Shown here one piece after another: positions 1 to 9,198 of a DNA stretch of 43,766 nucleotides; the stretch's first letter is position 1, and each line of letters begins with the position of its first letter. The stretch spans positions 1-43,766 of the forward strand of contig MGTJ01000197.1 in assembly GCA_001799395.1 (NCBI GenBank), written 5' to 3'. The DNA comes from Desulfobacterales bacterium RIFOXYA12_FULL_46_15. GTDB taxonomy: Bacteria; Desulfobacterota; Desulfobacteria; Desulfobacterales; Desulfobacteraceae. The position numbers were made by a program, and so were the translations under genes. A model generated the notes under the pieces. The model did not search any database, was not told the DNA's origin, and saw only the letters and a program-made list of their open reading frames with translations.

Positions 1-57
1 CCTTTTGAAAAAGCAGACCGCTATGTGATAAGACTTACAAAAAAAACACAGTCTTAA
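1..57 (+). CDS. 3' end of an unidentified gene (partial)
   Basis: Frame 1 is open from the window edge to a TAA at 55-57 and encodes 18 residues ending in RLTKKTQS. The other two forward frames hit stops within about 30 bases. The codons look like the neighbouring coding sequence, and a possible weak hairpin follows. This is too short to assign a family; it may simply be the last gene before ileS. Confidence 0.4.
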   Translation, partial: PFEKADRYVIRLTKKTQS

Positions 58-66
58 GATAACGCC

Positions 67-98
67 TTAAGAATCAAGGTTAATTCTTGACTTTTCCT
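67..98 (+). terminator. possible weak terminator hairpin
   Basis: Bases 67-74 pair with 83-90 (8 bp including one G-T pair) around an 8-base loop, followed by a T-rich stretch (91-104). It lies just after the truncated gene. The stem is AT-rich and weak, and it overlaps the proposed ileS promoter, so it may have no role. Confidence 0.25.
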
Positions 99-115
99 TT
101 CTTTAACCATACAAA
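87..115 (+). promoter_or_regulatory. candidate sigma-70 promoter for ileS
   Basis: A TTGACT box at 87-92 is followed, after 17 bases, by TACAAA at 110-115. Transcription would start near 122, about 40 bases before the ileS ATG. Spacing is ideal, but the -10 box matches the consensus at only four of six positions. Confidence 0.4.
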
Positions 116-163
116 AGAAAGTTCAATTATTGAAAACCAACTGATCCGAACAGCGGAGGAATA

Positions 164-2962
164 ATGGATTATAAGAATACGTTGAACCTACCTTCTACGG
201 AATTTGCAATGAAGGCCAATCTGCCACAGCGAGAACCTCTTCAGTTAAAGGAGTGGGATGACAAAAAAATTTATCAGAAGCTGAGAGAACAATCCAGAGG
301 CAGAGAACTTTTTATTCTTCATGACGGCCCTCCCTATGCAAATGGTCATTTGCACATGGGCCATGCAATTAATAAAATACTAAAGGATATTATTGTCAGA
401 TCAAGACAGATGACCGGATTTGATGCACCTTATGTTCCGGGCTGGGATTGCCACGGACTTCCCATTGAACACAATGTGGACAAAAGCCTGGGTGAAAAGA
501 AAAAACAAATGTCGGATGTCCAGATCAGAAGGGAATGCCGTTCCTATGCTTCAAAATTTGTAGATATTCAAAGAGAAGAATTCAAACGGTTCGGTGTTAT
601 GGGAGAATGGGACAAGCCTTATCTGACCATGAACTATCCCTATGAAGCCAGGATCGCAAAGGAATGTGGTGAATTTGCACTTTCAGGAGATATGTTTTTA
701 GGCAAAAAACCCATTTACTGGTGCTATAGCTGTCAAACAGCCCTTGCAGAAGCTGAGATAGAATATCACGATCACACATCCCCTTCCATTTTTGTGAAGT
801 TTCCGGTTAAAGATGATCTTTCAGGCCTTCTGCCGTGCAATAACGAGGAAGTTTCTATTGTCATCTGGACAACAACACCCTGGACCCTTCCGGCCAATCT
901 CGGGGTCTGCCTTCATCCTGATTTTATTTATGCTGCAGCCAGGACTAAGGACCATGGGGTTCTGATTATGGCCAGGGATCTTGTCGAAAAGGCAATGAAA
1001 ACCTTTGGAATTGAAGACTATACCGTGATCGGAGAACTGTCTTCCCGGGATCTTGAATATAAAAAATGCAAACATCCTTTTTATGATAGGGATTCACTTG
1101 TTATCCTGGGAAACCATGTCACCCTTGAAGCCGGTACAGGCTGTGTTCATACCGCACCGGGGCATGGGGCCGACGATCATATTGTGGGTGAGAAATATGG
1201 ACTCGACTGCTATTCACCTGTTGAAGACAATGGGACATTTTCAGGGGATGTGGAATTTTTTGCAGGAGAATTCATTTTTAAGGCCAATAAGAACATCAAT
1301 GAAAAGCTTTCAGGCCTGAATCTTTTGTTGAAGAATGAAAGTCTGTCCCATTCCTATCCCCACTGCTGGAGATGTAAAAATCCGGTGATTTACAGGGCCA
1401 CGCCCCAGTGGTTTATCTCAATGGATAAAATGGGGCTCCGGCAGAAAAGCCTTGAAGAAATCAATCACGTCAACTGGATTCCCTCATGGGGCCGTGAAAG
1501 AATTTTTTCCATGATTGAAAACAGGCCGGACTGGTGTCTTTCAAGACAGAGATCCTGGGGTGTTCCCATCCCTGTGTTTCATTGCAAATCATGTAAAGAA
1601 ATTTATGTCACGCAAGAATCCATAGATAAAATTCACCGGTTATTCAGCGAATACTCTTCAGATATCTGGTTTGAAAAAGATATCAAAGGCCTGATGCCGG
1701 AAGGTGCAAAATGCGGAAAATGTGGTTCTGTAGAATTTGCAAAAGATCATAATATCCTGGATGTGTGGTTTGATTCAGGAGTGAGTCATGCAGCAGTGCT
1801 TGAAGAAAGAGAAGGGCTGTCACGTCCTGCAGATATGTATCTTGAAGGAAGCGACCAGCACCGGGGATGGTTTCATTCTTCCCTTTTGACCAGTGTCGGC
1901 AGAACCGGTAAAGCTCCCTACAAGGCGGTTCTCACCCATGGATTCGTTGTGGATGAAAACGGCCGGAAGATGTCGAAATCCGTAGGCAATGTAGTGGCTC
2001 CCGACACAGTGATCAAACAATATGGAGCTGATGTCTTAAGGCTTTGGGTAACTTCGGCAGATTACAGAGGGGATGTGAGCATCTCCAATAATATTATGCG
2101 GCAATTGTCCGACGCATACCGTCGTATCCGTAATACCTGCCGGTTCATCCTGGGTAATTTTTCCGACTTTGATGTCACAAAGGACATGAGACCCGTCAAG
2201 CAGATGTCGGAACTGGACAGGTTCATCCTTCATCGGCTGTGCCAAGTAGTAAAGCGGGCACGGTCATCCTATGACAAATATGAATTCCATACCATTTATC
2301 ATACCCTTCATAATTTTTGTGTTATTGATCTGTCGGCTTTTTACCTGGATATCATCAAAGACAGGCTCTATACATCACCCCCAGCTGATCCTCTGAGGCG
2401 GGATGCACAGACAGCCATGCTGCTGATTCTCGACGCCCTGGTAAAAATCATGGCACCCATATTGCCTTTTACAGCAGATGAAATTTACCAGTATATGCCT
2501 AAAGGACCTGATCATAAGGAAAGCATTCATCTTGAATCCATGGTTGAACCGGATGATGACTGGGAAGATAAAATATTATCCGATAAATGGGAAAACATAC
2601 TGGTTTTAAGGGGTGAAGTTACCAAAGCCCTTGAAGAAGCCAGGGTCAACAAGCGTATTGGCCATTCCCTGGATGCATCCCTTGAAATAAAACTGCCGGA
2701 TACGGAACTGAAAATTCAAGTTGAAAATCTGACTGAAAACCTGAATGACATTTTTATTGTATCTGCTGCCAGGCTTGTGGATTCCATCGAAGATGAGGCT
2801 GTTTATAATGGAAAAGATATTCAGGGACTTGTTATAAAAGTAAATAAAGCAGAAGGCCAAAAGTGCGACCGGTGCTGGCGGTTTGATACCACCATCGGTA
2901 ATGATCCGGATCATGCCACAACCTGTGCACGATGTGCAACTGCTCTGAAAAAGATATTGTGA
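164..2962 (+). CDS. ileS: isoleucyl-tRNA synthetase
   Basis: Class I aminoacyl-tRNA synthetase that charges tRNA-Ile with isoleucine in the cytoplasm. The 932 residues match the usual bacterial length. The HxGH signature is at residues 64-67 (HMGH), and KMSKS is at 602-606. The middle holds the CP1 editing domain, including the TTTPWTLP stretch near residue 240. The C-terminus has a CxxC...CxxC zinc-binding region (CDRCW and CARC). A strong GGAGG lies just upstream of the ATG. lspA begins one base after the stop, a common ileS-lspA pairing, so the two are almost certainly co-transcribed. Confidence 0.97.
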   Translation: MDYKNTLNLPSTEFAMKANLPQREPLQLKEWDDKKIYQKLREQSRGRELFILHDGPPYANGHLHMGHAINKILKDIIVRSRQMTGFDAPYVPGWDCHGLPIEHNVDKSLGEKKKQMSDVQIRRECRSYASKFVDIQREEFKRFGVMGEWDKPYLTMNYPYEARIAKECGEFALSGDMFLGKKPIYWCYSCQTALAEAEIEYHDHTSPSIFVKFPVKDDLSGLLPCNNEEVSIVIWTTTPWTLPANLGVCLHPDFIYAAARTKDHGVLIMARDLVEKAMKTFGIEDYTVIGELSSRDLEYKKCKHPFYDRDSLVILGNHVTLEAGTGCVHTAPGHGADDHIVGEKYGLDCYSPVEDNGTFSGDVEFFAGEFIFKANKNINEKLSGLNLLLKNESLSHSYPHCWRCKNPVIYRATPQWFISMDKMGLRQKSLEEINHVNWIPSWGRERIFSMIENRPDWCLSRQRSWGVPIPVFHCKSCKEIYVTQESIDKIHRLFSEYSSDIWFEKDIKGLMPEGAKCGKCGSVEFAKDHNILDVWFDSGVSHAAVLEEREGLSRPADMYLEGSDQHRGWFHSSLLTSVGRTGKAPYKAVLTHGFVVDENGRKMSKSVGNVVAPDTVIKQYGADVLRLWVTSADYRGDVSISNNIMRQLSDAYRRIRNTCRFILGNFSDFDVTKDMRPVKQMSELDRFILHRLCQVVKRARSSYDKYEFHTIYHTLHNFCVIDLSAFYLDIIKDRLYTSPPADPLRRDAQTAMLLILDALVKIMAPILPFTADEIYQYMPKGPDHKESIHLESMVEPDDDWEDKILSDKWENILVLRGEVTKALEEARVNKRIGHSLDASLEIKLPDTELKIQVENLTENLNDIFIVSAARLVDSIEDEAVYNGKDIQGLVIKVNKAEGQKCDRCWRFDTTIGNDPDHATTCARCATALKKIL

Positions 2963-2963
2963 G

Positions 2964-3467
2964 TTGAATTTGCTGGATCTGAAATCCAAGGAACTTCTAA
3001 GGTTAATCCTGGTCAGCGGGATTATTGTCGCTGCTGACCAGTTAACCAAATATATCATTAAGGTGAATCTTGCCTTGTATGATCATATTGTCGTAATAGA
3101 AAATTTTTTTGACATTACCCATATTCTGAATCCAGGGGGCGCTTTTGGTTTTTTTGCTGAAAAATCACCTGAAATCAGAAAATTTATTTTCCTTTTTTTA
3201 TCTTCTGTTGTGGCAGTTTTTGTTTTATGGTTTTATAAAAAAAGCTCTGAAAAATATGTATTTCTTTCATATGGGCTTGCTCTGATTTTCGGCGGTGCGG
3301 TCGGGAATCTGATCGACAGGTTTATGTATGGAAAAGTTGTTGATTTTTTAGATTTTTATATCGGGTCTGCCCACTGGCCTGCATTTAATGTTGCAGACAG
3401 TTCCATCAACATCGGCATGGGCATCTTAATTTTTCATATCCTGTTCAATAAGATCCCGGATATGTGA
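2964..3467 (+). CDS. lspA: lipoprotein signal peptidase (signal peptidase II)
   Basis: Inner-membrane aspartyl protease that removes the signal peptide from diacylglyceryl-modified prolipoproteins. It is 167 residues long, normal for the family, with about four hydrophobic segments. The catalytic aspartates lie in GNLIDR (D118) and FNVADS (D145), 27 residues apart as in E. coli (D114/D141); the conserved NPGGAFG is at 56-62. The only sensible start is TTG at 2964, one base past the ileS stop, so translation is probably coupled to ileS. A likely substrate encoded in this window is the TPR lipoprotein at 29286-31631. Confidence 0.95.
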   Translation: MNLLDLKSKELLRLILVSGIIVAADQLTKYIIKVNLALYDHIVVIENFFDITHILNPGGAFGFFAEKSPEIRKFIFLFLSSVVAVFVLWFYKKSSEKYVFLSYGLALIFGGAVGNLIDRFMYGKVVDFLDFYIGSAHWPAFNVADSSINIGMGILIFHILFNKIPDM

Positions 3468-3528
3468 CCCTGTGTATCCTTTGTTGTTTCATATTTGGTA
3501 GTTTTGTTTATGACGGTTAAGTGATCCC

Positions 3529-4815
3529 ATGCCCCTGGTCCGATATGATCAATTTGAAGCAATTCTTGAGTCTTTTCAAAAAAAAGGCAATCCTCCTGGT
3601 TTATTCCTGATTTTCGGTGACTCATATCTTATAAAACAGATCTTTAGTAAATTATCGGAATATCTAATTGGAAAGGATAAAAAAGAGTTTGCTCTCGAAA
3701 CCCTTGAAGGCGGATCTGTATCTATAGGGGATATCATTGAAGCATCATCTACGTTTTCATTTCTTTTTTCAAAAAAAATCGTTGCAGTCAAAAATGCCCC
3801 CTTATTTCAATCCCATAACAACAATGCAGACATCGTTTTTTCTTCAGCCGATCTTGAACGGTTAACATCGTTTATTGTAAAAGCCGGGTTACCTTCCAAC
3901 CATTATCTTATATTGATGACCGGTGAAATCGATAAAAGGCGGAAAAGCTACAAAGCATTGGAAGAAAATGGATTGGTCATCGATTGTTCTGTTGCAGAGG
4001 GTGTTCGTAAAGCAGACCAGGATGAACAGGAAAAAGTTTTTCAAACAGTTTCAGACCGGATTTTATCAAAGGCAGGCAAAACTATCGGCAGGCAAGCCTT
4101 TCATCTTCTTATTGATTTGACCGGGTTTGATCTTGAGCTTTTTGCGGGCAATCTGGAAAAACTGATTATCTACTCTGGTGATAGAAATACTATTTCACCC
4201 GAAGATGTTCATGCAGTTGTCACAAGGGATAAAAAAGATCCCATTTTTAAACTGACCAATGCATTTATTGAAAAAGATGTTCGATCAGCTCTCTTTTTTT
4301 TGAATTCCATATTAAAAGACGGTGCTCATCCACTCCAGATTTTAAAAGTATTTGAAAACCAGATTAGGAAACTGATTCTTGTCAAATGCGGAATCACTAA
4401 GATCACCCGGAAAAACAAAAAGCTGAATTTTAAACATATTAATTTTAATTTGTTCAAACAAACGATTCTACCGGAAATTCTTGTGTATGATAATCAGATG
4501 AAAGCCAAATTCGAAGCCTGGAAAATATTCCTCTCAGAAAAAGAAATCAAAGGAAAGACAAGCACATCAAATGATCTTTTGCTTGCATCCAATCCTCAAA
4601 ACGCATATCCTGTTTTTCAAATATTTCAAAAATCTGAGAATTTCTCATTAAATGAACTTCGGCACATTTTAATTTTTCTGAGTGATCTGGATTACAGATT
4701 AAAGTCTTCATCATTTGATGTAAAGACGGCCTTGGAAAGCTTTATCATCAAAACTTGCAGCAAAGGAGGATTTGTTTATGTTAATGAAAACAAAAATCGT
4801 CGCTACCATTTCTAA
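3529..4815 (+). CDS. holA: DNA polymerase III subunit delta
   Basis: Probable clamp-loader delta subunit, which opens the beta sliding clamp during replication. The N-terminal part starts a typical delta AAA+-like domain (LFLIFGDSYLIKQIF), with later stretches such as RDKKDPIFKLTNAF and HPLQILKVFENQIRKLILVK that are characteristic of the family. At 428 residues it is longer than the usual ~340. The extra length lies in a basic insert around residues 290-350 and a C-terminal tail that runs 38 bases into pyk. The delta family is poorly conserved, so the name rests on overall pattern. The ribosome binding site is weak; the ATG at 3529 is the first plausible start after lspA. Confidence 0.85.
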   Translation: MPLVRYDQFEAILESFQKKGNPPGLFLIFGDSYLIKQIFSKLSEYLIGKDKKEFALETLEGGSVSIGDIIEASSTFSFLFSKKIVAVKNAPLFQSHNNNADIVFSSADLERLTSFIVKAGLPSNHYLILMTGEIDKRRKSYKALEENGLVIDCSVAEGVRKADQDEQEKVFQTVSDRILSKAGKTIGRQAFHLLIDLTGFDLELFAGNLEKLIIYSGDRNTISPEDVHAVVTRDKKDPIFKLTNAFIEKDVRSALFFLNSILKDGAHPLQILKVFENQIRKLILVKCGITKITRKNKKLNFKHINFNLFKQTILPEILVYDNQMKAKFEAWKIFLSEKEIKGKTSTSNDLLLASNPQNAYPVFQIFQKSENFSLNELRHILIFLSDLDYRLKSSSFDVKTALESFIIKTCSKGGFVYVNENKNRRYHF

Positions 4816-6193
4816 TCTAAACTGTTCTCCTGAATTTATTACCGGGTTATACAAAGCCGGGATGACCGTTGTGAGATTGAATACTGCCCACATGTCCCAG
4901 GATGATGCCTTGGAAGTCATCCAAAACACACGCAAAGTATCCGACAAAATCGGGATACTTCTGGATACAAAGGGTCCGGAAATAAGAACCTGTAACAGTG
5001 AAATGCCCCTCACCGTCAAATGCGGGGATACAATAAGGATAAAAGGAGCTCCAGGCAAAACCTCAAAGGATGATATCATCTGTGTTTCCTATGAGCATTT
5101 TGTCAAGGATGTCCCTGTCGGAAGCTCCATCTTGATTGATGACGGCTGTATCGCCCTTGCAGTCATGGAAAAGGATGACGAATACTTAAACTGTTATGTG
5201 GAAAATGACGGTGTTATCAATCCAAGAAAAAGCATCAATATTCCATCGGTTCACGTAAAATTGCCTGCCCTGAGCGAAAAGGACAAAACATTTATTGAAT
5301 TTGCAGCAGATAATGATCTTGATTTCATTGCTCATTCTTTTGTAAGAAACAAAGAAGATGTCCTGGCGGTTCAGTCAATTCTGGACAAGAAAAAGTCCCC
5401 CATCAAGATCATTGCAAAAATTGAAAATGCCCAGGGTGTTGAAAATTTATATGAAATTCTGGACCATGCCTATGGGGTGATGATTGCAAGAGGTGATCTG
5501 GCAGTGGAAATTCCGACAGAACAGATTCCATTGATCCAGAAAGCAATTGTTAAAACCTGTATTGAAAAAAGAAAACCCGTCATTGTCGCCACCCAGATGC
5601 TTCATTCCATGATAGACTCACCCAGACCCACCAGGGCAGAAGTATCGGATGTGGCCAATGCCTGCCTCGACCATGCAGACGCATTGATGCTTTCAGGGGA
5701 AACTGCCAGTGGAAAATATCCGGAAGAAGCGGTTATGACCATGGCAAAGATAGCAAAGGAAGTTGAAAGCAAAAAAAGCAGTTATATTGATGTTCCTTAT
5801 ACCCTTGAGAACAAAATTACGGCATATCTTGCAAAAGCCGCTGTAAAGGCTGCTTTACGACTGAACACCAAAGGCATTGTAGCAGACTCCCTGACAGGAA
5901 AATCCATCCGTGAGTTGGCAGCTTATAGAGGAGATAATCCTATTTTTGCCCAGATTTATGATAAACGGGTTGTACGCCGGCTTTCTCTATCCTTTGGTGT
6001 TTTTGCCGATTATTTGCCCATGGATATTACATCGGCCCGGCCCTTGAAAGAATCCATATGCCGGTTGATCAATGAGAAGCGGTTCAAGGATGAGGATCTG
6101 ATTATCGTTCTTGCAGGAAGCTTTGGTGTCAAACACGGCGCATCCTACATTGAAATAAGTACAGCCGGTATTTTTAAGGAAAAATGTTCTTAA
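4778..6193 (+). CDS. pyk: pyruvate kinase
   Basis: Glycolytic enzyme converting phosphoenolpyruvate and ADP to pyruvate and ATP. The protein begins with the family KTKIVATIS; it contains LLDTKGPEIRT, the PEP/Mg site IARGDLAVEIP and MLSGETASGKYP, followed by a C-terminal domain. Length is about 471 residues, normal for the family. A strong AAGGAGGA at 4763-4770 sits too close to the TTG at 4772 and fits the ATG at 4778; the ATG at 4784 is also possible. The first 38 bases overlap the holA tail. The stop overlaps the convergent lipA stop by 4 bases, so no terminator lies between them. Confidence 0.96.
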   Translation: MLMKTKIVATISNLNCSPEFITGLYKAGMTVVRLNTAHMSQDDALEVIQNTRKVSDKIGILLDTKGPEIRTCNSEMPLTVKCGDTIRIKGAPGKTSKDDIICVSYEHFVKDVPVGSSILIDDGCIALAVMEKDDEYLNCYVENDGVINPRKSINIPSVHVKLPALSEKDKTFIEFAADNDLDFIAHSFVRNKEDVLAVQSILDKKKSPIKIIAKIENAQGVENLYEILDHAYGVMIARGDLAVEIPTEQIPLIQKAIVKTCIEKRKPVIVATQMLHSMIDSPRPTRAEVSDVANACLDHADALMLSGETASGKYPEEAVMTMAKIAKEVESKKSSYIDVPYTLENKITAYLAKAAVKAALRLNTKGIVADSLTGKSIRELAAYRGDNPIFAQIYDKRVVRRLSLSFGVFADYLPMDITSARPLKESICRLINEKRFKDEDLIIVLAGSFGVKHGASYIEISTAGIFKEKCS

Positions 6194-7062
6194 AGACCGG
6201 ATAATTCCTGGGCTCTGTAGGAACTCCGTACAAAAGGGCCGGCAGCCACCTTTGAGAATCCGATTCTTCCGGCTATTTTTTCAAGGATTTCAAACTCTTC
6301 GGGCGAATAATATTTTTCAACCTGAAGATGATTTTGGGTGGGCTGAAGGTATTGGCCTATGGTAAGGATGTTACACCCATGGCAAAACAAATCCGTCATA
6401 GTCTGTTCAAGCTCTGCCGTTGTTTCTCCCAATCCGACCATGATTCCTGATTTTACTGGTATGGTAGGATCAATGACGGTTACATTCTGAAGCAAAGTTA
6501 GAGACCTCTGGTAAAGAGCTTCCGGCCTCACCCGTGGGTAAAGGGAGGATACGGTTTCGATATTGTGGTTGAGAACATCAGGGTTTGCATACAAAACTGT
6601 TTTTAAAGCATCCATGCTCCCCTTGAAATCAGGTATCAGGACTTCAACTTTGGGATGACCTGGGATCATGGATTTGATCTCCTTGATCGTTTCGGCAAAA
6701 TGATATGCCCCTCCGTCATCAAGGTCATCTCTTGTAACAGAGGTCACTACAATATATTTTAAATTCAGGTCAAGAGCTGCTTTGGCTACCCTACTGGGTT
6801 CTTCAGGATCGACAGGGGAGGGTGGGCCACAGACGACATTGCAGAACCGGCAGTTCCTTGTACATTCAGAACCTAAAATCATGAAAGTGGAGGTGTCCTT
6901 GGAAAAACATTCAAACATATTGGGACAGTTGGCTTCTTTGCAAACTGTATGAAGCCCGGCATTTGACAACAGATTTCGAACCCGTTGATAATCTCCGCCT
7001 TTTGGAAGGCTTTTCTTCAGCCAGGATGGTTTTCCTGTTTTTAATAATTTTTCAGTATGCAT
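6190..7062 (-). CDS. lipA: lipoyl synthase
   Basis: Radical SAM enzyme that inserts two sulfurs into protein-bound octanoyl groups to form lipoyl groups. All expected ligands are present: auxiliary cluster cysteines C41, C46 and C52 (CX4CX5C), radical SAM cysteines C67, C71 and C74 (CX3CX2C), and the C-terminal RSSY serine motif. The 290 residues are slightly shorter than many LipA proteins but complete. It is the last gene of the gcv operon and starts inside lipB (11-base overlap). Its natural target here is the H-protein encoded upstream. Confidence 0.97.
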   Translation of the reverse strand: MHTEKLLKTGKPSWLKKSLPKGGDYQRVRNLLSNAGLHTVCKEANCPNMFECFSKDTSTFMILGSECTRNCRFCNVVCGPPSPVDPEEPSRVAKAALDLNLKYIVVTSVTRDDLDDGGAYHFAETIKEIKSMIPGHPKVEVLIPDFKGSMDALKTVLYANPDVLNHNIETVSSLYPRVRPEALYQRSLTLLQNVTVIDPTIPVKSGIMVGLGETTAELEQTMTDLFCHGCNILTIGQYLQPTQNHLQVEKYYSPEEFEILEKIAGRIGFSKVAAGPFVRSSYRAQELSGL

Positions 7063-7756
7063 GGTCCTCTTTTATGTCATAACTCAATACTGTTGAAAAA
7101 TGCTTTATAAAATAGTCCTTTACCTGTTTGATGGATAACCCGGTGGGGTTATCCCCGTTTTTATTAATTTCTTTTTCTACGGATGTCATGGAAATATTGG
7201 TAAGGCCGCAGGGACTAATCCACGAAAAAGGTTCAAGGTCAAGGTTAATATTCAGGGCAAGGCCATGGAAACTGATGCCTTTTTTTATAGAGATGCCGAC
7301 ACTTCCGATTTTGGAATTTCTAACCCAGAGGCCATGATTTAATTTATTTCTGTCAGCATCAATATTAAACTCCTGTGCAGTTCGTTTCATGATTTCTTCT
7401 AACCCAAACACGAAATCCTTAACCCCAATTTTTTTGCTTTCAAGATCGATAACAGGATACAAAACAGCCTGACCCGGTCCATGATAGGTAATGTTCCCGC
7501 CACGGTCTGTTTGAATGATTTCAATTTTTTTAGAATTTAAAAATTCCCTTGAAACATTTAAATTTTCCTCCCCTCCTCTTTTCCCCAGTGTAAAGACAGA
7601 AGGGTGCTCGACAAAAAAAATATGATCTTCAGAAATGGCCCTGTTAATCTTTGATTCCAGGGTTTTTATCTGAAGATCAAGCGCTCTTTTGTATTCCAGT
7701 AAACCAAGGTCAATGAATACAGCCGAGCGCTTGTTTAGATTTATCCCTTCAGGCAT
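7052..7756 (-). CDS. lipB: octanoyl-(acyl-carrier protein):protein octanoyltransferase
   Basis: Transfers octanoate from acyl carrier protein to the lipoyl domain lysine, the step before LipA. The signature RGGNITYHGPGQ lies at residues 85-96. The catalytic pair K149 (SKIGSVG) and C183 (SPCGLTN) is spaced 34 residues apart, as in characterised LipB enzymes. The 234-residue length is typical. The gene overlaps gcvPB by 16 bases and lipA by 11, so it is translationally embedded in the glycine cleavage operon. Confidence 0.96.
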   Translation of the reverse strand: MPEGINLNKRSAVFIDLGLLEYKRALDLQIKTLESKINRAISEDHIFFVEHPSVFTLGKRGGEENLNVSREFLNSKKIEIIQTDRGGNITYHGPGQAVLYPVIDLESKKIGVKDFVFGLEEIMKRTAQEFNIDADRNKLNHGLWVRNSKIGSVGISIKKGISFHGLALNINLDLEPFSWISPCGLTNISMTSVEKEINKNGDNPTGLSIKQVKDYFIKHFSTVLSYDIKEDHAY

Positions 7757-9198
7757 GGTTTCCTTGCCGCCATGACTTCATCCAGTCGTGTTAGTTTTGC
7801 TAGATGAGGCGCTTTCTTCAGTTTTTCAGGATCGTTCTTTGCTTCCAGTGCAATGGATTTTACCGCCTGGATAAACTGATCTATATTTTCTTTGGATTCG
7901 GTTTCAGTGGGCTCCACCATGAATGCCCCATCCACTACCAGGGGAAAATAGACCGTTGGCGGGTGAAAGCCATAATCCAGAAGTCGTTTGGCCATATCCA
8001 TAGTGGTAATATGATATTCTTTCTGAAATTTATCATTGAATACACATTCATGCATACAGGGTTTGTCATATGGCAGGTTCAAGATTCCTTTAAGGCTTGC
8101 TTTGACATAATTGGCATTTAGAACCGCCAGTTTACTTGCATCCGCCAGACCTTCAGCACCCATGGAAAGAATATATGCATAAGCTCTGACCATGATCCCG
8201 AAATGTCCGTAAAAGGTATGAATCCGGCCGATCGTATCCGGGCTGTCTGTGATGAATTTATAGGTATCAAATGCTTTTATAACCCTTGGAACAGGAAGGA
8301 AGGGCTCAAGCGTCTTACCGACAGCTACCGGTCCTGAGCCCGGGCCACCGCCGCCATGGGGAGTGGAAAAAGTTTTGTGCAGGTTTAAATGAAGCACATC
8401 AATTCCTATTTCACCGGGTTTGACAATGCCCATAATGGCATTCATATTGGCTCCGTCTCCATAAACAAGGCCGCCTTTGGAATGGACAATCTCTGCAATT
8501 TCTTTGATATTGGATTCAAACAACCCAAGGGTATTTGGATTGGTGACCATGATACCGGCCGTATCTTCATCCATGACCGCTGAAACGGTTTCAGGCTCTA
8601 GGATTCCATCCGGCCCGGATTTAATATTAACGGATTCGTATCCGCAAAGAGATGCACTGGCAGGATTGGTACCGTGAGCTGTATCCGGGATGATGATTTT
8701 GGAGCGCTGCCTGCCTTTTTTAGCATGATATGCATGAATCATGAGCATACCGCAAAATTCACCGTGGGCACCGGCAGCTGGTTGGAGTGTAACTGCTTGA
8801 AATCCCGTTATCTTTGCAAGGGATTGCTCAAGGTTGTACATCAATTTTAAAGCCCCTTGTGAAAACTCGTCTCCGGATAAGGGATGAGCACCGGCAAATC
8901 CCTGGCGGGCAGCCTGTACTTCATTGGTTTTGGGATTGTATTTCATGGTACATGACCCCAAAGGATACATTCCGGAATCAACACCGAAATTCCACTGGGA
9001 AAGCCGCGTGTAATGGCGTACCACATCAAGCTCGGAAAGCTCGGGGAGGTTTGGTTCATCACCTGTGAGATCAGCTTCAAGGGGTTTTCTTTCAACATCC
9101 CGTTTTGGCAGGGACATGGCGCAACGACCCATTCGGCTCTTTTCCCAGAGCATGGGTTCATTAAAAATAAGACCGCTTGTTCCAGGTTGCTGGATCAT
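7741..9198 (-). CDS. gcvPB: glycine dehydrogenase (decarboxylating) subunit 2
   Basis: PLP-bearing half of the two-subunit P-protein of the glycine cleavage system. It decarboxylates glycine and passes aminomethyl to the lipoyl arm of GcvH. The PLP lysine is K275 in LHKTFSTPHGGGGPG, preceded by the PDTAHGTNPAS and YGDGANMNA stretches of the family. It is 485 residues long. The start ATG overlaps the gcvPA stop (ATGA, 9195-9198), and the end overlaps lipB by 16 bases. The two-gene form of P-protein is common in anaerobes. Confidence 0.97.
   Translation of the reverse strand: MIQQPGTSGLIFNEPMLWEKSRMGRCAMSLPKRDVERKPLEADLTGDEPNLPELSELDVVRHYTRLSQWNFGVDSGMYPLGSCTMKYNPKTNEVQAARQGFAGAHPLSGDEFSQGALKLMYNLEQSLAKITGFQAVTLQPAAGAHGEFCGMLMIHAYHAKKGRQRSKIIIPDTAHGTNPASASLCGYESVNIKSGPDGILEPETVSAVMDEDTAGIMVTNPNTLGLFESNIKEIAEIVHSKGGLVYGDGANMNAIMGIVKPGEIGIDVLHLNLHKTFSTPHGGGGPGSGPVAVGKTLEPFLPVPRVIKAFDTYKFITDSPDTIGRIHTFYGHFGIMVRAYAYILSMGAEGLADASKLAVLNANYVKASLKGILNLPYDKPCMHECVFNDKFQKEYHITTMDMAKRLLDYGFHPPTVYFPLVVDGAFMVEPTETESKENIDQFIQAVKSIALEAKNDPEKLKKAPHLAKLTRLDEVMAARKPCLKG

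Noticed and set aside
2606-3058. 150-residue open frame on the minus strand across the ileS end and lspA start
   Set aside because: It lies wholly over two certain genes, has no family features and no ribosome binding site; it is a shadow frame.
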